Source: Bradyrhizobium erythrophlei
GTDB lineage: Bacteria; Pseudomonadota; Alphaproteobacteria; Rhizobiales; Xanthobacteraceae
Direction of reading: 5' to 3'
NCBI GenBank assembly: GCA_900129675.1
Contig: FSRD01000002.1
Location: 496,001 to 560,000 of the forward strand
Length of the DNA stretch: 64,000 nt
The notes beneath the pieces are model-generated. The model had not been told where the DNA came from. It was given only the letters and a program-made list of their open reading frames with translations, and did no database searches. The position numbers and the translations under genes are program-made. Positions 24,783-33,755 of the stretch are shown here, one piece after another (the first letter of the stretch is position 1; each line of letters begins with the position of its first letter).

Positions 24783-26309
24783 CTAAGCAAACACCGTGTG
24801 ATCCACCGGGCCATTCGGCACCACATAGCCATAGCGTGTATTCGACGGCTCCGGTCCCGCCTTCTCATATTCCGCCTTCATCATCGCGAAGCGGTCGCCC
24901 TTGAGGTCGAGCATCGCGCGCTTGGGCTGGATATTGTAGAGGCGGGCGTTGTTGTCGCCGAAGATCGCGGTCTTCACCGGTCCATCGGCCGCACCCAACG
25001 GCGCGTAGCCGAATCTCTTCTGCATCGCCTCCGGGATTTCGAGTCGCCGCAGACCCTCGATCTGCCATTGAGGTGCGCCGGTCCACAGCGCGTCGGTGCC
25101 CCAGCAGACGTGATCGGCGCCGAGCCCCTTGATCAGCGTACCCATCAGCGCGGCGCAGACATTCGGCTCCGCCACCAGCGTGGTCGCGAACAGCTGCCCG
25201 ACATCGCCATAGACGTTGTTGACGCCATATTGCGCGGGGATGTCGGCGAGGTCGCTGGTCCAGGAAATCCGGCCGGTGCGCTCGAACTCGGCCAGCGCCT
25301 GTTTCGGATCGCCGCCGACATGGCGATAGGCCGAGTGATAGATCACGAAGTTGAGCTGCGGCCAGTCCTTGGCAGCTTGCCCGACGTCGGCGACGTCGGC
25401 GAAGCCGCGCAGATTGGGAAACGCCTTTTCCACGCCCGGCGCGAACAGTCCCTTGTGTACGCAGACATTCTTGATGCCGGCCTTTACCATCTTCTCGTAC
25501 CCCTTATAGGCAACCTTCTCGTCATCAAGTCGCCAGGGGTAGCGGCTGATTTCCTTGTGGGTGTTGTCGCCGACCGTATAGCCCTTGCAGGATTCCGGTT
25601 TCAGCGCGAGGCCCGCATCGAGGTTGTCGAGCCAGCCGGGCTGCCCCGGCGTGAAGATCATGTGCGAGAACACCCGCCGCGAGCCGGCCTCGTCGTTGAT
25701 CTTCTTGCGCGCTTCGGCCATCTGCTCGTTGGTCAGGAACCAGTCCTGCTCGATATCCGATGGCGCCGAGGAGATCAGCGAAATCTTGGTGTCGCTGTCG
25801 AGAAACATCTCCTTCTTGTAGTTATTGAACTTCAAATCCTCGATGGTCTGCTCGCGCGAGCCGAGTTCCTTGTTCCAGCCGGCCTTGCCGACTGCATTGC
25901 GCATGTCGACGAAGGTGGTGATGCGGGTGTCGTCGCGCAGGAAATGCGTGTGCATGTCCATGATGAACTGGTCTTTCAGCGCGCCGGCGCGCTCCTCGGC
26001 CATCGCCGGCGTGGCGGCTTCTGCGCGGGTCACATCGAACAGCGGCCCGTAGACCTCGTTCATCGCCACAAAGGACGCGGCCATGCCGGCGGCGGACTGG
26101 AAAAACCGGCGGCGGTTCAGGCCCTGCTTGCCGCCGAGATCGTCGGCCATGGCCAGAAGCCGCGCCTCGACCTCGCGCTGCCGCTCGTTTTGCGGGTCGG
26201 GGTAGAACTCATCGCTCGCCACGATCTGGGTCGGGATCGGGGTCTGGTAGGTGCACAATTCGGACGGCATCAGTGCGGCAAGTTCTTCCTCGGTAAGCTG
26301 GCTGCTCAT
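24783..26309 (-). CDS. Amidohydrolase family protein with internal Tat motif
   Basis: A 508-aa metal-dependent hydrolase of the amidohydrolase_2 type. MDMHTHF supplies the first metal His pair, VIYHSAYRH a further His, and WGTDALWTG the catalytic Asp. A twin-arginine signal-like motif, NRRRFFQSAAGMAASFVAM, begins only near residue 64, after a polar N-terminal region. That is far from a normal signal position, so either translation starts later than predicted or export is unusual. It diverges from a Tat-exported alpha/beta hydrolase, and the two may work on the same substrate. Confidence 0.88.
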   Translation of the reverse strand: MSSQLTEEELAALMPSELCTYQTPIPTQIVASDEFYPDPQNERQREVEARLLAMADDLGGKQGLNRRRFFQSAAGMAASFVAMNEVYGPLFDVTRAEAATPAMAEERAGALKDQFIMDMHTHFLRDDTRITTFVDMRNAVGKAGWNKELGSREQTIEDLKFNNYKKEMFLDSDTKISLISSAPSDIEQDWFLTNEQMAEARKKINDEAGSRRVFSHMIFTPGQPGWLDNLDAGLALKPESCKGYTVGDNTHKEISRYPWRLDDEKVAYKGYEKMVKAGIKNVCVHKGLFAPGVEKAFPNLRGFADVADVGQAAKDWPQLNFVIYHSAYRHVGGDPKQALAEFERTGRISWTSDLADIPAQYGVNNVYGDVGQLFATTLVAEPNVCAALMGTLIKGLGADHVCWGTDALWTGAPQWQIEGLRRLEIPEAMQKRFGYAPLGAADGPVKTAIFGDNNARLYNIQPKRAMLDLKGDRFAMMKAEYEKAGPEPSNTRYGYVVPNGPVDHTVFA

Positions 26310-26548
26310 GATTTCGCTCCCTGCTTCATGCCGGATTTTCCGGTCGGACGGGCGCCAAGACTAAGCCGTCTTCCGGAGCGCAGGCGCGCGCTGTTTTGGC
26401 GGCCTTGTTCACAAAATCGTGGGTCCATCCGACATTGTGGAATGGGCGACGCGCATTGCGTCGGTTCGCTCGCAAACAAGCGCGCGGGCTGCTATCGTGG
26501 CGACAGCAACACCGGACGAGGAATCCGGGAGCGAAAGGGAGAGCAGCT

Positions 26549-27574
26549 ATGACTGGTTCGAAGCATCCGCTGCCGCGGCGCGCGGTGATCAAGGGCATTG
26601 GCGTGGGTGTGGCCGCCGGGATGACGGGCGCCATGCCGGTGCAGGCCGCGACCGCGGATGCATCCGAGGGCGGCGAAATCTGGAGCAGCGAATACTGGGC
26701 CAAGAAGGGCGATATTCCGCTGTGGATGTATCGCAAGCGACTCGGCGCGCCCAAGGCCGGCGAGCCGGCACGGCCGGTCCTGTTCTTCGTCCATGGCTCG
26801 TCGGTGACATCCAGGACGTTCGATCTAAACGTACCCGGGCATGGCGAATATTCGGTCATGAACGAATTCGCCCGCTATGGCTTTGACTGCTGGACCATGG
26901 ATCACGAGAATTACGGCAAGTCGGGCCGCACGTCCGGCAATGCCGATATCGCCGGCGGCGTCGAGGATCTCAAGGTCGCCGTCGAAGTCGTCACCCGCGA
27001 AACCGGCCAGAAGAAGTTTCATTTCCTCGGCGAGTCCTCCGGCGCACTGCGCGCCGGCGCCTATGCCATGGCGGCGCCCGAGCACATCGACCGGCTGGTG
27101 TTTGCCGCCTTCACCTACAAGGGCGAGGGGTCGCCGACCCTCACCAAACGCGCCGAGCAGCTTGAGTATTATCGCTCGCACAACATGCGCAAACGCGACC
27201 GCGAGATGATCAGATCGATCGCGACCCGCGACAAGCCCGGCACCTCCGATCCCGCCGCCATTGAGGCGCTGGCGGACGCCGAGATGGTGTTCGGCGACCA
27301 GATCCCGACCGGCACCTATCTCGACATGACCGCCAATCTGCCGGTGGTCCATCCGGAGAAGGTGCTGGCGCCGGTGCTGCTGGTGCGCGGCGAATATGAC
27401 GGCATCGCCACCGTCGCCGACCTCGAGGAATTCTATAACAAGCTGCCGAGCGGCGACCGCCAGTTCATCATCCTGCCCGGCACCGCCCATTCGGTGACGC
27501 TCGCGACCAACCGGCAATTGTTCTGGCACGTCACGCGGGCGTTTCTGACGATGCCGACCCCGATTGCGACGTGA
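26549..27574 (+). CDS. Alpha/beta hydrolase, Tat-exported
   Basis: A 341-aa protein from ATG 26549, with GGGAG upstream. A Tat signal (PRRAVIKGIGVGVAAGMTG) is followed by an alpha/beta hydrolase fold: oxyanion HGSS, nucleophile Ser in GESSGA, acid Asp in GEYDG and His in GTAHSV. It would be a periplasmic esterase or amidase-like enzyme. The divergent amidohydrolase, 239 nt away, is also Tat-marked, suggesting a shared pathway. Confidence 0.9.
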   Translation: MTGSKHPLPRRAVIKGIGVGVAAGMTGAMPVQAATADASEGGEIWSSEYWAKKGDIPLWMYRKRLGAPKAGEPARPVLFFVHGSSVTSRTFDLNVPGHGEYSVMNEFARYGFDCWTMDHENYGKSGRTSGNADIAGGVEDLKVAVEVVTRETGQKKFHFLGESSGALRAGAYAMAAPEHIDRLVFAAFTYKGEGSPTLTKRAEQLEYYRSHNMRKRDREMIRSIATRDKPGTSDPAAIEALADAEMVFGDQIPTGTYLDMTANLPVVHPEKVLAPVLLVRGEYDGIATVADLEEFYNKLPSGDRQFIILPGTAHSVTLATNRQLFWHVTRAFLTMPTPIAT

Positions 27575-27594
27575 GGGTTGGGCCGGCCTCTCAA

Positions 27595-27677
27595 CGTCAT
27601 TGCGAGCGTAGCGAAGCAATCCATCGTGCGGCAGGAAAGAATGGATTGCTTCGTCGCAAGTGCTCCTCGCAATGACG
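27595..27677. repeat. Dispersed palindromic repeat, copy 2
   Basis: Same ends (CGTCATTGCGAG and CTCGCAATGACG) and inner arms (GAAGCAATCCAT, ATGGATTGCTTC) as the element at 24696. It begins 20 nt after the alpha/beta hydrolase stop. Confidence 0.88.
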
Positions 27678-27713
27678 GGCTGGTTAGCGATCCCGGTCGG
27701 ACCGCTGGGATGC

Positions 27714-27802
27714 GTAGGGTGGGCAAAGGCGCGCTTTGCGCCGTGCCCACCGTGGATCCTGCACGCTTTCGTGGTGGGCACGCTTCGCTTTGCCCACCCT
27801 AC
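27714..27802. repeat. Second-type palindromic repeat
   Basis: GTAGGGTGGGCAAAG and CTTTGCCCACCCTAC are perfect inverse ends of an 89-bp element, with internal CGTGCCCACC and GGTGGGCACG. It lies just after copy 2 of the other repeat and before the convergent beta-barrel gene. Confidence 0.85.
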
Positions 27803-27822
27803 ATTTCTACATTTCGTGCGAT

Positions 27823-28929
27823 CTAATAGCTGATCCGCAGGCCGACGCCGCCGTGGATGGTGTTGCCGACTGGCTGCGGGCCGGCGGTGCCGTTGACGAA
27901 GAGGTCGGCGATCCAGCCATTGGTGATCCGGAAGCCGAGGCGGCCGCCATATTCGAACCAGTTCTGGTTTCCGATCGTCGGCACCACCAGGCCGTCGCCG
28001 GTGACGGTGGCGACAATCCCGGAATGCGAGGCAAAGGATTGCACGAACCCGCCATTGATATTGGCCTCGACGCTGGAGCCGAACAGATGCGTCCATTGCC
28101 CGCCGGCCTTGACCAGGCTGGTTCGATCGGTGCCGTCGGCGATCGAGGCGTCGAACGGGTTGAAAGCGGCGGCGGGATCCGTGTAGCCCTTGACGCGCTG
28201 CCATAGCTGCCAGACCTCGACGGAGGCTGCGACTTCGTCGCGCGGCGACAGCCGGCTGATCCAGCCCGCGCGCACATAGGCGCCGTAATTGTCTGCCGTT
28301 GTCTGGCTATCCAGCGACACCGCCCCGAGGCTCGTCATATAGCCGCGGCGATAGCGGACTTTCTCATAGGGGGTGAGGATCGCCCCGATATCGAAGAACG
28401 GCCGCGACGAGCCCCAGTCGACGAAATCATAGCGCAGCGCGAACGCGCCGATCGGCGCGCTGGTGACGCTGTATCCGCCTTGGCTGTATTGGGTGTAGGC
28501 GATGCCCGCCAGCAGCGACAGATTCGCGGTCAGGCTCTTGCGGCCGTGGATGCCGGCCGAAAACGATCCGGCCGAGCCGAATGCGCTGACGCAATCGCTG
28601 CAGTTGACCTGTTCGTTGACGCCGAGCAGCACCGAGCCGAGCACGCGGTTGGTGATCATCTGGTTGAAGCGTTGCTTGGCCAGATCGTTGATCGATCCCC
28701 CGCTGGAGTCCGAGCCGGTCGGAGTCGGGGTGGGTGTCGGTGTCGGTGTGGGTGTTGGGGTGGGAGTAGGCGTCGCGGTTGGTGTTGGCGTCGCGCCACA
28801 CTCGGTACAATCGCTGTTCCCAACGGTGTCTCCCGCCGCAAACGCAGGCGACGGCTGGATCTGAACCAGCAAAAGCCAGATTGCGGCGAGTGCGGCCGGC
28901 GCGAACAGGCTGCGGATGAATCTTGCCAT
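27823..28929 (-). CDS. Exported beta-barrel (autotransporter-like) protein with Thr-Pro linker
   Basis: A 368-aa protein from ATG 28929, two nt after the FecR-domain stop. It has a signal peptide (FIRSLFAPAALAAIWLLLVQ), a CTEC motif, a linker of about 13 Thr-Pro repeats, then about 250 residues with alternating aromatic strands ending GGVGLRISY. The C-terminal part looks like an outer-membrane autotransporter-type barrel; a passenger is absent. Coupled to a FecR-domain protein, it may form a surface structure or sensor. No known family is certain. Confidence 0.75.
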   Translation of the reverse strand: MARFIRSLFAPAALAAIWLLLVQIQPSPAFAAGDTVGNSDCTECGATPTPTATPTPTPTPTPTPTPTPTPTGSDSSGGSINDLAKQRFNQMITNRVLGSVLLGVNEQVNCSDCVSAFGSAGSFSAGIHGRKSLTANLSLLAGIAYTQYSQGGYSVTSAPIGAFALRYDFVDWGSSRPFFDIGAILTPYEKVRYRRGYMTSLGAVSLDSQTTADNYGAYVRAGWISRLSPRDEVAASVEVWQLWQRVKGYTDPAAAFNPFDASIADGTDRTSLVKAGGQWTHLFGSSVEANINGGFVQSFASHSGIVATVTGDGLVVPTIGNQNWFEYGGRLGFRITNGWIADLFVNGTAGPQPVGNTIHGGVGLRISY

Positions 28930-28931
28930 CG

Positions 28932-29663
28932 TCAGCGCCCGCACAGCATGCCGGTGGGATCGTCGCCGACCGGCTGTATCACGGCCGGCGTGGCGTCGGC
29001 ATATTGGCTGGTGCCGCAAAGCCCGGGCGTCCCGCCGCAATTGGATGCGAAGCTCCAGGGGATGTTGTTGGCTTTTACAATCGTGATCTTGCCATTGGTC
29101 GAGGTGATGACCGCAGTGTCGCCGGGCTGGGTCAGCTCGATGCATTGAAAGGTGACGGTGCAGACGGTCGCGGCACCCTCCTGCAGCTTGATGGTGCTCT
29201 TGCCACGCTGCGACAGGATATCGAGGATGATGCCGCGGACGCCGATGGTCGCGAGCGGCGTCGTGATCTTGTAGGCGGCCTTTTCCGAGTTTCCGGTGAC
29301 GAAGCGAAAGGCGCCCGACGTCAACTTCATCGCGACGTCACGATAATGGTGTTCGTCGTCAAACACGGTGCGGTCGAGCGTGACCGTCGCATTCGGACCG
29401 AGCGACAAATTGGTGCTGTCGGCCATCACCAGCCGCGCCGCGCTGTCGAGGCCGGTACGCACGACTTCGTCGCGCAACAGGCCGTCGCCGACATTGATCC
29501 GGGTGGCTGCCGATGCCGCCACGCGGACGACTTCATTCTTGACGACGGCGGCTTCGCCGACGCGGGTTTGCGCGTGAACGAGGCGGATTTCCAACCGGGA
29601 TCGTTTGGATATCGTCCCAAGCGGACAGCAACGAAACCAAGATGCGTTCAATGCGATGGACAT
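28932..29663 (-). CDS. FecR domain protein
   Basis: A 243-aa protein with a FecR core: VGDGLLRDEVVRTGLDSAARLVMADSTNLSLGPNA, then TSGAFRFVTGNSEKAAYKITTPLATIGVRG and a final beta repeat. This class of FecR-domain protein is usually exported and linked to surface proteins rather than to TonB-sigma signalling. No sigma factor is nearby. The N-terminus is not a convincing signal peptide, so the start is uncertain. It is translationally linked to the beta-barrel gene. Confidence 0.85.
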   Translation of the reverse strand: MSIALNASWFRCCPLGTISKRSRLEIRLVHAQTRVGEAAVVKNEVVRVAASAATRINVGDGLLRDEVVRTGLDSAARLVMADSTNLSLGPNATVTLDRTVFDDEHHYRDVAMKLTSGAFRFVTGNSEKAAYKITTPLATIGVRGIILDILSQRGKSTIKLQEGAATVCTVTFQCIELTQPGDTAVITSTNGKITIVKANNIPWSFASNCGGTPGLCGTSQYADATPAVIQPVGDDPTGMLCGR

Positions 29664-29712
29664 AAAAATCCGCTCCGCTCACACTTGAGTTTGTCCGTCA
29701 TTCCATTGATCC

Positions 29713-31017
29713 GTGAGCATCGTGCGCGAATCACCTTCTGTTCTCCGTCGTTCGGCCGCGCGCACCGCCATTGTTGCGGGAGTTATTTTTTTCATCGCGC
29801 ATTTCGCGATGCTGATCGGCCTGACCACGCCGGAGAAATTCTATTTCGACGAGGTGCATTATGTGCCGGCGGCGCGGCAGATGCTCGAGCCTATGATGCC
29901 GACGCCGATGCTCAATCCGATGCATCCGCCGCTGGCAAAGCAACTGATCGCGCTGTCGATCCATTCGTTCGGCGACGGGCCGCTGGGCTGGCGTTATCCG
30001 GGCGTGCTGTTCGGATCGCTCGCTGTTGTCGCGGTGTATCTGTGCGGCCTGGCGCTGTTTGCAGCCCAGGGACCTGCGATCGCCGCCAGCCTGCTCGCCT
30101 TTTTCAACCAGATGCTGTTCGTGCAGTCGCGGATCGCGATGCTGGATATTTTTTCGCTCACCTTCAGCCTGTTCGCGATCGCCGCCTTCATGCATGGTTT
30201 CCGGAAGCACAGGCCGCATCTCTGGTTCGCGCTCGCCGGCATCGCCTTCGGTCTCTCGACCGCCTGCAAATGGAGCGGGTTGTTCGTGCTCGCGGTCTGC
30301 ATCGTGATCGTCGGCGCGATCCGCCTGATGCAAAGCTGGCGTACGCAATTTGCGGACGGCAACACCGACGATTGGTACCGTCCCGACCTCTGGCCCGGCT
30401 TCAGATATTATCACTTCGCCGCCTGCTTCGTGCTGATTCCGGCGGCCGTTTATCTCGCCACCTTCATTCCGCTCTACGGCCTGTCGCTGCCGGATATAAT
30501 GGAGGCGCAACGCCGGATATTTGTCGATAACACGACCACCGCAATTGCCGGCCACACCTATATGAGCCCGTGGCCATCCTGGCCGTTTCTGGTGCGCCCG
30601 GTCTGGTATCTGTTCGACAAGGTCGGCGACGACCGGATCGCTGCGGTGGTGTTCCTCGGCAATCCCCTGATCCTGTGGCCGGCGCTGCTCGCGGTTGCGG
30701 TCTGCCTGCGCGACTGGATCGTGACGCGGCGGGCGGATGCATTTCTGATCCTGGCGTTCTACTTCGGGCCTTACCTTGCCTGGGCGCTGCTGTCGCGAAC
30801 GCTCGGCTTCATCTATTACTATCTGCCGGCCGCGACCACCGCGAGCTTCGCGCTGGTCTATGCGCTTCGGCGTGGCAACACGCCGCGCTGGCTATTATGG
30901 GCCTTCGTCCTCGTTGGCTTCGCGGGCTTCGTCGTCATGCTCCCGATCTCGGCCGCGTTCATCGGAACCTCGATGGAGACGTTCAACCGGCTGATGATTT
31001 TCCAGAACTGGATCTGA
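29713..31017 (+). CDS. PMT-type (GT39) glycosyltransferase
   Basis: A 434-aa multi-pass membrane protein with a GTG start at 29713. FYFDEVHYVPAAR near residue 43 is the PMT Asp-Glu catalytic motif in the first periplasmic loop, and HPPLAKQLIA follows. About ten membrane helices are visible. GT39 enzymes move mannose or a related sugar from a polyprenol carrier to proteins or lipids. It is divergent from the fecR-barrel pair; the Thr/Pro-rich linker there could be a substrate, which is speculation. Confidence 0.85.
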   Translation: MSIVRESPSVLRRSAARTAIVAGVIFFIAHFAMLIGLTTPEKFYFDEVHYVPAARQMLEPMMPTPMLNPMHPPLAKQLIALSIHSFGDGPLGWRYPGVLFGSLAVVAVYLCGLALFAAQGPAIAASLLAFFNQMLFVQSRIAMLDIFSLTFSLFAIAAFMHGFRKHRPHLWFALAGIAFGLSTACKWSGLFVLAVCIVIVGAIRLMQSWRTQFADGNTDDWYRPDLWPGFRYYHFAACFVLIPAAVYLATFIPLYGLSLPDIMEAQRRIFVDNTTTAIAGHTYMSPWPSWPFLVRPVWYLFDKVGDDRIAAVVFLGNPLILWPALLAVAVCLRDWIVTRRADAFLILAFYFGPYLAWALLSRTLGFIYYYLPAATTASFALVYALRRGNTPRWLLWAFVLVGFAGFVVMLPISAAFIGTSMETFNRLMIFQNWI

Positions 31018-31054
31018 CAAGAAAATCGCATCAGAACGGGAAGTAGACCAGAAA

Positions 31055-31076
31055 CGCCCGCCGCAACCGGCGGGCG
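31055..31076. terminator. GC-rich stem-loop between convergent genes
   Basis: CGCCCGCCG and CGGCGGGCG pair perfectly around CAAC. The U tract is poor on both strands. Its place between the convergent PMT and OmpA genes favours a shared terminator. Confidence 0.5.
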
Positions 31077-31092
31077 GATCGATCGCATCACG

Positions 31093-31725
31093 TCACTTCG
31101 AAGCCGCCTGGGTATCCATATTGACGACCTGAACGCGGCGGTTGACCGGGTCCATCGGCGCATTCGGATCCTTCAGCTTGGTCTTGCCGTAACCGACGGT
31201 CACCAGATTGGCGCCGACGATGCCGTATTTGGCGGTGAGGTACTTCTTGATGGTGTCGGCGCGCCGCTCGGAGAGGTCCTGGTTATAGGCCTCGCCGCCG
31301 ACCGCATCGGTATGACCGGCGACTACGAAGGTCGAATCCTTCAGGCTCGCGTTCGAGAGCGCCTTGCCCAATTCCTGCACCGCCGGTAGCGCGCTCTTGC
31401 TGATATCGGCCGAGTTGTAGTCGAAGTGAATTTCGAGATCGATCTTCGGCTTGTTCGATGCGATCTCCGCGATTTCCTCGCGCTCGCCGAGCGAGAGCGA
31501 CCGGGTTTTGCGGTTGCGCAGCGTATCGATGAAACTGGTTTCCTTGGCCTGTGCGACGGGGTCCACCTGCTGACCGGTCGACAGGCCGCGGGTCAGCGGC
31601 CGCGGCTTCAGCGCACTCAGGATCTGATCGGACGAGATGGTGTTTTCGCCGGCCAGTGCCAGGCCCGCCGTCATCGACAGCGCGGCGCCGATTGTCACGA
31701 TGGAAAGTCCATGAAGGCGGGTCAT
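31093..31725 (-). CDS. OmpA family protein
   Basis: A 210-aa protein; ATG 31725 is preferred over a GTG five codons upstream because AGGA precedes it. A signal peptide ends at ALAG. The C-terminal OmpA peptidoglycan-binding domain reads LEIHFDYNSADI, VVAGHTDAVGGEAYNQDLSERRA and VGYGKTK. It anchors the outer membrane to peptidoglycan. It has no N-terminal beta barrel, so it is a periplasmic or lipoprotein-like member. Confidence 0.92.
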   Translation of the reverse strand: MTRLHGLSIVTIGAALSMTAGLALAGENTISSDQILSALKPRPLTRGLSTGQQVDPVAQAKETSFIDTLRNRKTRSLSLGEREEIAEIASNKPKIDLEIHFDYNSADISKSALPAVQELGKALSNASLKDSTFVVAGHTDAVGGEAYNQDLSERRADTIKKYLTAKYGIVGANLVTVGYGKTKLKDPNAPMDPVNRRVQVVNMDTQAASK

Positions 31726-31997
31726 TGTCCTAATCCTCACGGTTTACGCCCTGCAAATTGGCGTGCATGGCGTTTTTTGGCGTGCATGGAGTTTTGTTGT
31801 TGCGAGGATAGGACAGGTTCAAACCTACAAATGTGATCCAGGTCACGTTGCGGAACAGCGGTTTCGCTGCGCTGGAACCGGTAGAGCGTCCGGCACTATT
31901 GGTCGCGCCAGCGCCGGGTAGCGGACAACAAATCGGCCAGATGGGGGCTTAGGAAAATGCCTCGCGAAGGCGATCGTAGAGCGAAACAGGCGGGCGG

Positions 31998-32306
31998 GTG
32001 TTTTCAGTAAAGCGTCAGCGTGAGCATCAAAATTATCGCACAGGCACACCGGATCGCACCGGTCCGGCAAGCGCAATGCCGGTCTTGATTGGCGCGGCCA
32101 TGATCGCGGCGGCGATCTTGCTGTCGACGCTGATCACGGCACTTGGCGGCCGCTACCTCGCGTTCGAGGGCTCGACAGAAGAGAGCGCGTGGCTGGTCGA
32201 TCGTCTCACCGGAAACCTGTACCGGTGCCAGGCCCCGGAACGCGGCAAGGCTTCCTGCGAAGCCGAGGTCGCGACCGGCAGTATTACGGAGCGGCCGAAG
32301 CGGTGA
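31998..32306 (+). CDS. Small single-pass membrane protein
   Basis: A 102-aa protein from GTG 31998, or 76 aa from ATG 32076. One hydrophobic helix (VLIGAAMIAAAILLSTLITALGG) precedes a soluble tail with AWLVDRLTGNLYRCQAPERGKASC, a phrase seen in short rhizobial hypothetical proteins. The function is unknown. The 270 nt before it show no other gene. Confidence 0.6.
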   Translation: MFSVKRQREHQNYRTGTPDRTGPASAMPVLIGAAMIAAAILLSTLITALGGRYLAFEGSTEESAWLVDRLTGNLYRCQAPERGKASCEAEVATGSITERPKR

Positions 32307-32369
32307 TGAGGCCTGACGAAGTTTTACTGACGGCGTTCGGGTGAATTGACCGAGGCCGCCGGCCCAGCC

Positions 32370-33644
32370 TCAAGCTTTTTTCGAGACCCAGTCAGCCAAG
32401 CATTCCAGCGCGTGGGGATTGAGATAGGTTCGGCTGTGGCTCAATCCCTGGGCATCGAGGCCCTGATCCTTCCAGTCAATATGGATGAAGTTCACCTGTC
32501 CATAAGGAACAGGCTCGACGGAAAAATCCGTGAAGATCGCTTCGCGATAGTTCATCCACCCGAACAGGCGGAAAGCGAGCGCGCCTATCACGAGTCCGAG
32601 TATCAAAATGATCGAGTAGGCCAACGAGCCGACGAAGAGGAAGACGAATACCGGCCACAGCACGGTTGCAGACCAATCGATCACCGTGCCATAGACGCCG
32701 AAATCCGTCTCGCCCATGTGCCAGCTTTTCACGAACACATCCCGAACGAATTGTTCGAATGGACTCGAAAACGCGAAACTGATCAGGAACAATGCGTCCA
32801 ACCAGATCGCAAACAGTACCCAGGCAAACACCAGCACGATGCGACCCGGGTACCAATCATAGATTTTCACCAGCGCCAGCCGCAAAAGCAAAACGACGGC
32901 GCTGGAAAATCCAACAAGCTTCCCCGCGGACCAGGCGATGAATTGGTCGGCGCCCAGTGCTGCCGTCGCTTCGTCGCCGGATGCGCGCAGGAAGAGATCC
33001 GGTCCGGGAGGAATATCCGCAGTTTCATTTTCTGCGATGCGACGCAGGATCGCGTCGTGTAGCGACGACTTCAAGTCCGGAGCGAGCTTGATCCAGATCC
33101 ATGCGGCCGCGGTTGCGCCCGCAACAAAGCACGTCATGACCGCAAAAATGGTCTGAAATTTTGTTCCGTCGCGGTCAAGCCAACCCGCCTTCTTTACCAG
33201 ATAGGCAGTGACCACGGCGACCAGAAAGAAGATGAGCATGCCGGCGACGGCAGCGATCGCCGTCAGCAATTCGCTCCACAACGGCCGAAGCCGCTGGGCG
33301 ACGAAGGGCGTCGACAGGAATGCGCATCCCGCAACCTTCTCGCGCACGTCTGAGAAGTTCTTCAGCAGATAGGCAATTGCGCTTCCACCATGGCTGTGGC
33401 CGACCAGGAATATGAGTTCGTCCGGATTTCCCGTCCGGCCGGTCTCGATCGCGCCGGCGATGGACTTTGCCGTGGCAACGCGGTCGCGGCCAAGATTCTT
33501 CCCGCTCCATTCCACCGGCACGAATTTGGCCGAATGTCCGAGCGCGAGGGCCGCGCTCTGCAGACGCTTGCAAAGGGGTGAATCGGCTTTTGTCCAGGAT
33601 GCGTTTTGCGCAAAGGTGCCGTGAATAAGGATGAAGATTGCCAT
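32370..33644 (-). CDS. Membrane-embedded alpha/beta hydrolase (lipase-like)
   Basis: A 424-aa protein from ATG 33644, with GGGGGCAG upstream. The N-terminal hydrolase part has ILIHGTFAQNASW (oxyanion) and the nucleophile elbow VGHSHGGSA. At least five hydrophobic helices follow, between about residues 130 and 385. The C-terminal HALECLADWV may include the His of the triad. It resembles lipase-like hydrolases fused to membrane domains; the substrate is unknown. Confidence 0.75.
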   Translation of the reverse strand: MAIFILIHGTFAQNASWTKADSPLCKRLQSAALALGHSAKFVPVEWSGKNLGRDRVATAKSIAGAIETGRTGNPDELIFLVGHSHGGSAIAYLLKNFSDVREKVAGCAFLSTPFVAQRLRPLWSELLTAIAAVAGMLIFFLVAVVTAYLVKKAGWLDRDGTKFQTIFAVMTCFVAGATAAAWIWIKLAPDLKSSLHDAILRRIAENETADIPPGPDLFLRASGDEATAALGADQFIAWSAGKLVGFSSAVVLLLRLALVKIYDWYPGRIVLVFAWVLFAIWLDALFLISFAFSSPFEQFVRDVFVKSWHMGETDFGVYGTVIDWSATVLWPVFVFLFVGSLAYSIILILGLVIGALAFRLFGWMNYREAIFTDFSVEPVPYGQVNFIHIDWKDQGLDAQGLSHSRTYLNPHALECLADWVSKKA

Positions 33645-33755
33645 ATCTGCCCCCGCGTCCGTTACCAGCCATGTGTTGTGCACAACACGGCCGCCGGGGC
33701 GAAGGAGGCTGTTCACGCCTCCCCATTGCAGCGAATCCGGCTAAATTAACATGCG

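Noticed and set aside
24798..26552. Long plus-strand frame opposite the amidohydrolase
   Set aside because: No motif; overlaps a well-supported minus-strand enzyme.
28690..28800. Short-period GGTGT repeat that could look like a repeat array
   Set aside because: It is the codon repeat for the Thr-Pro linker of the barrel protein, with no spacers; not CRISPR.
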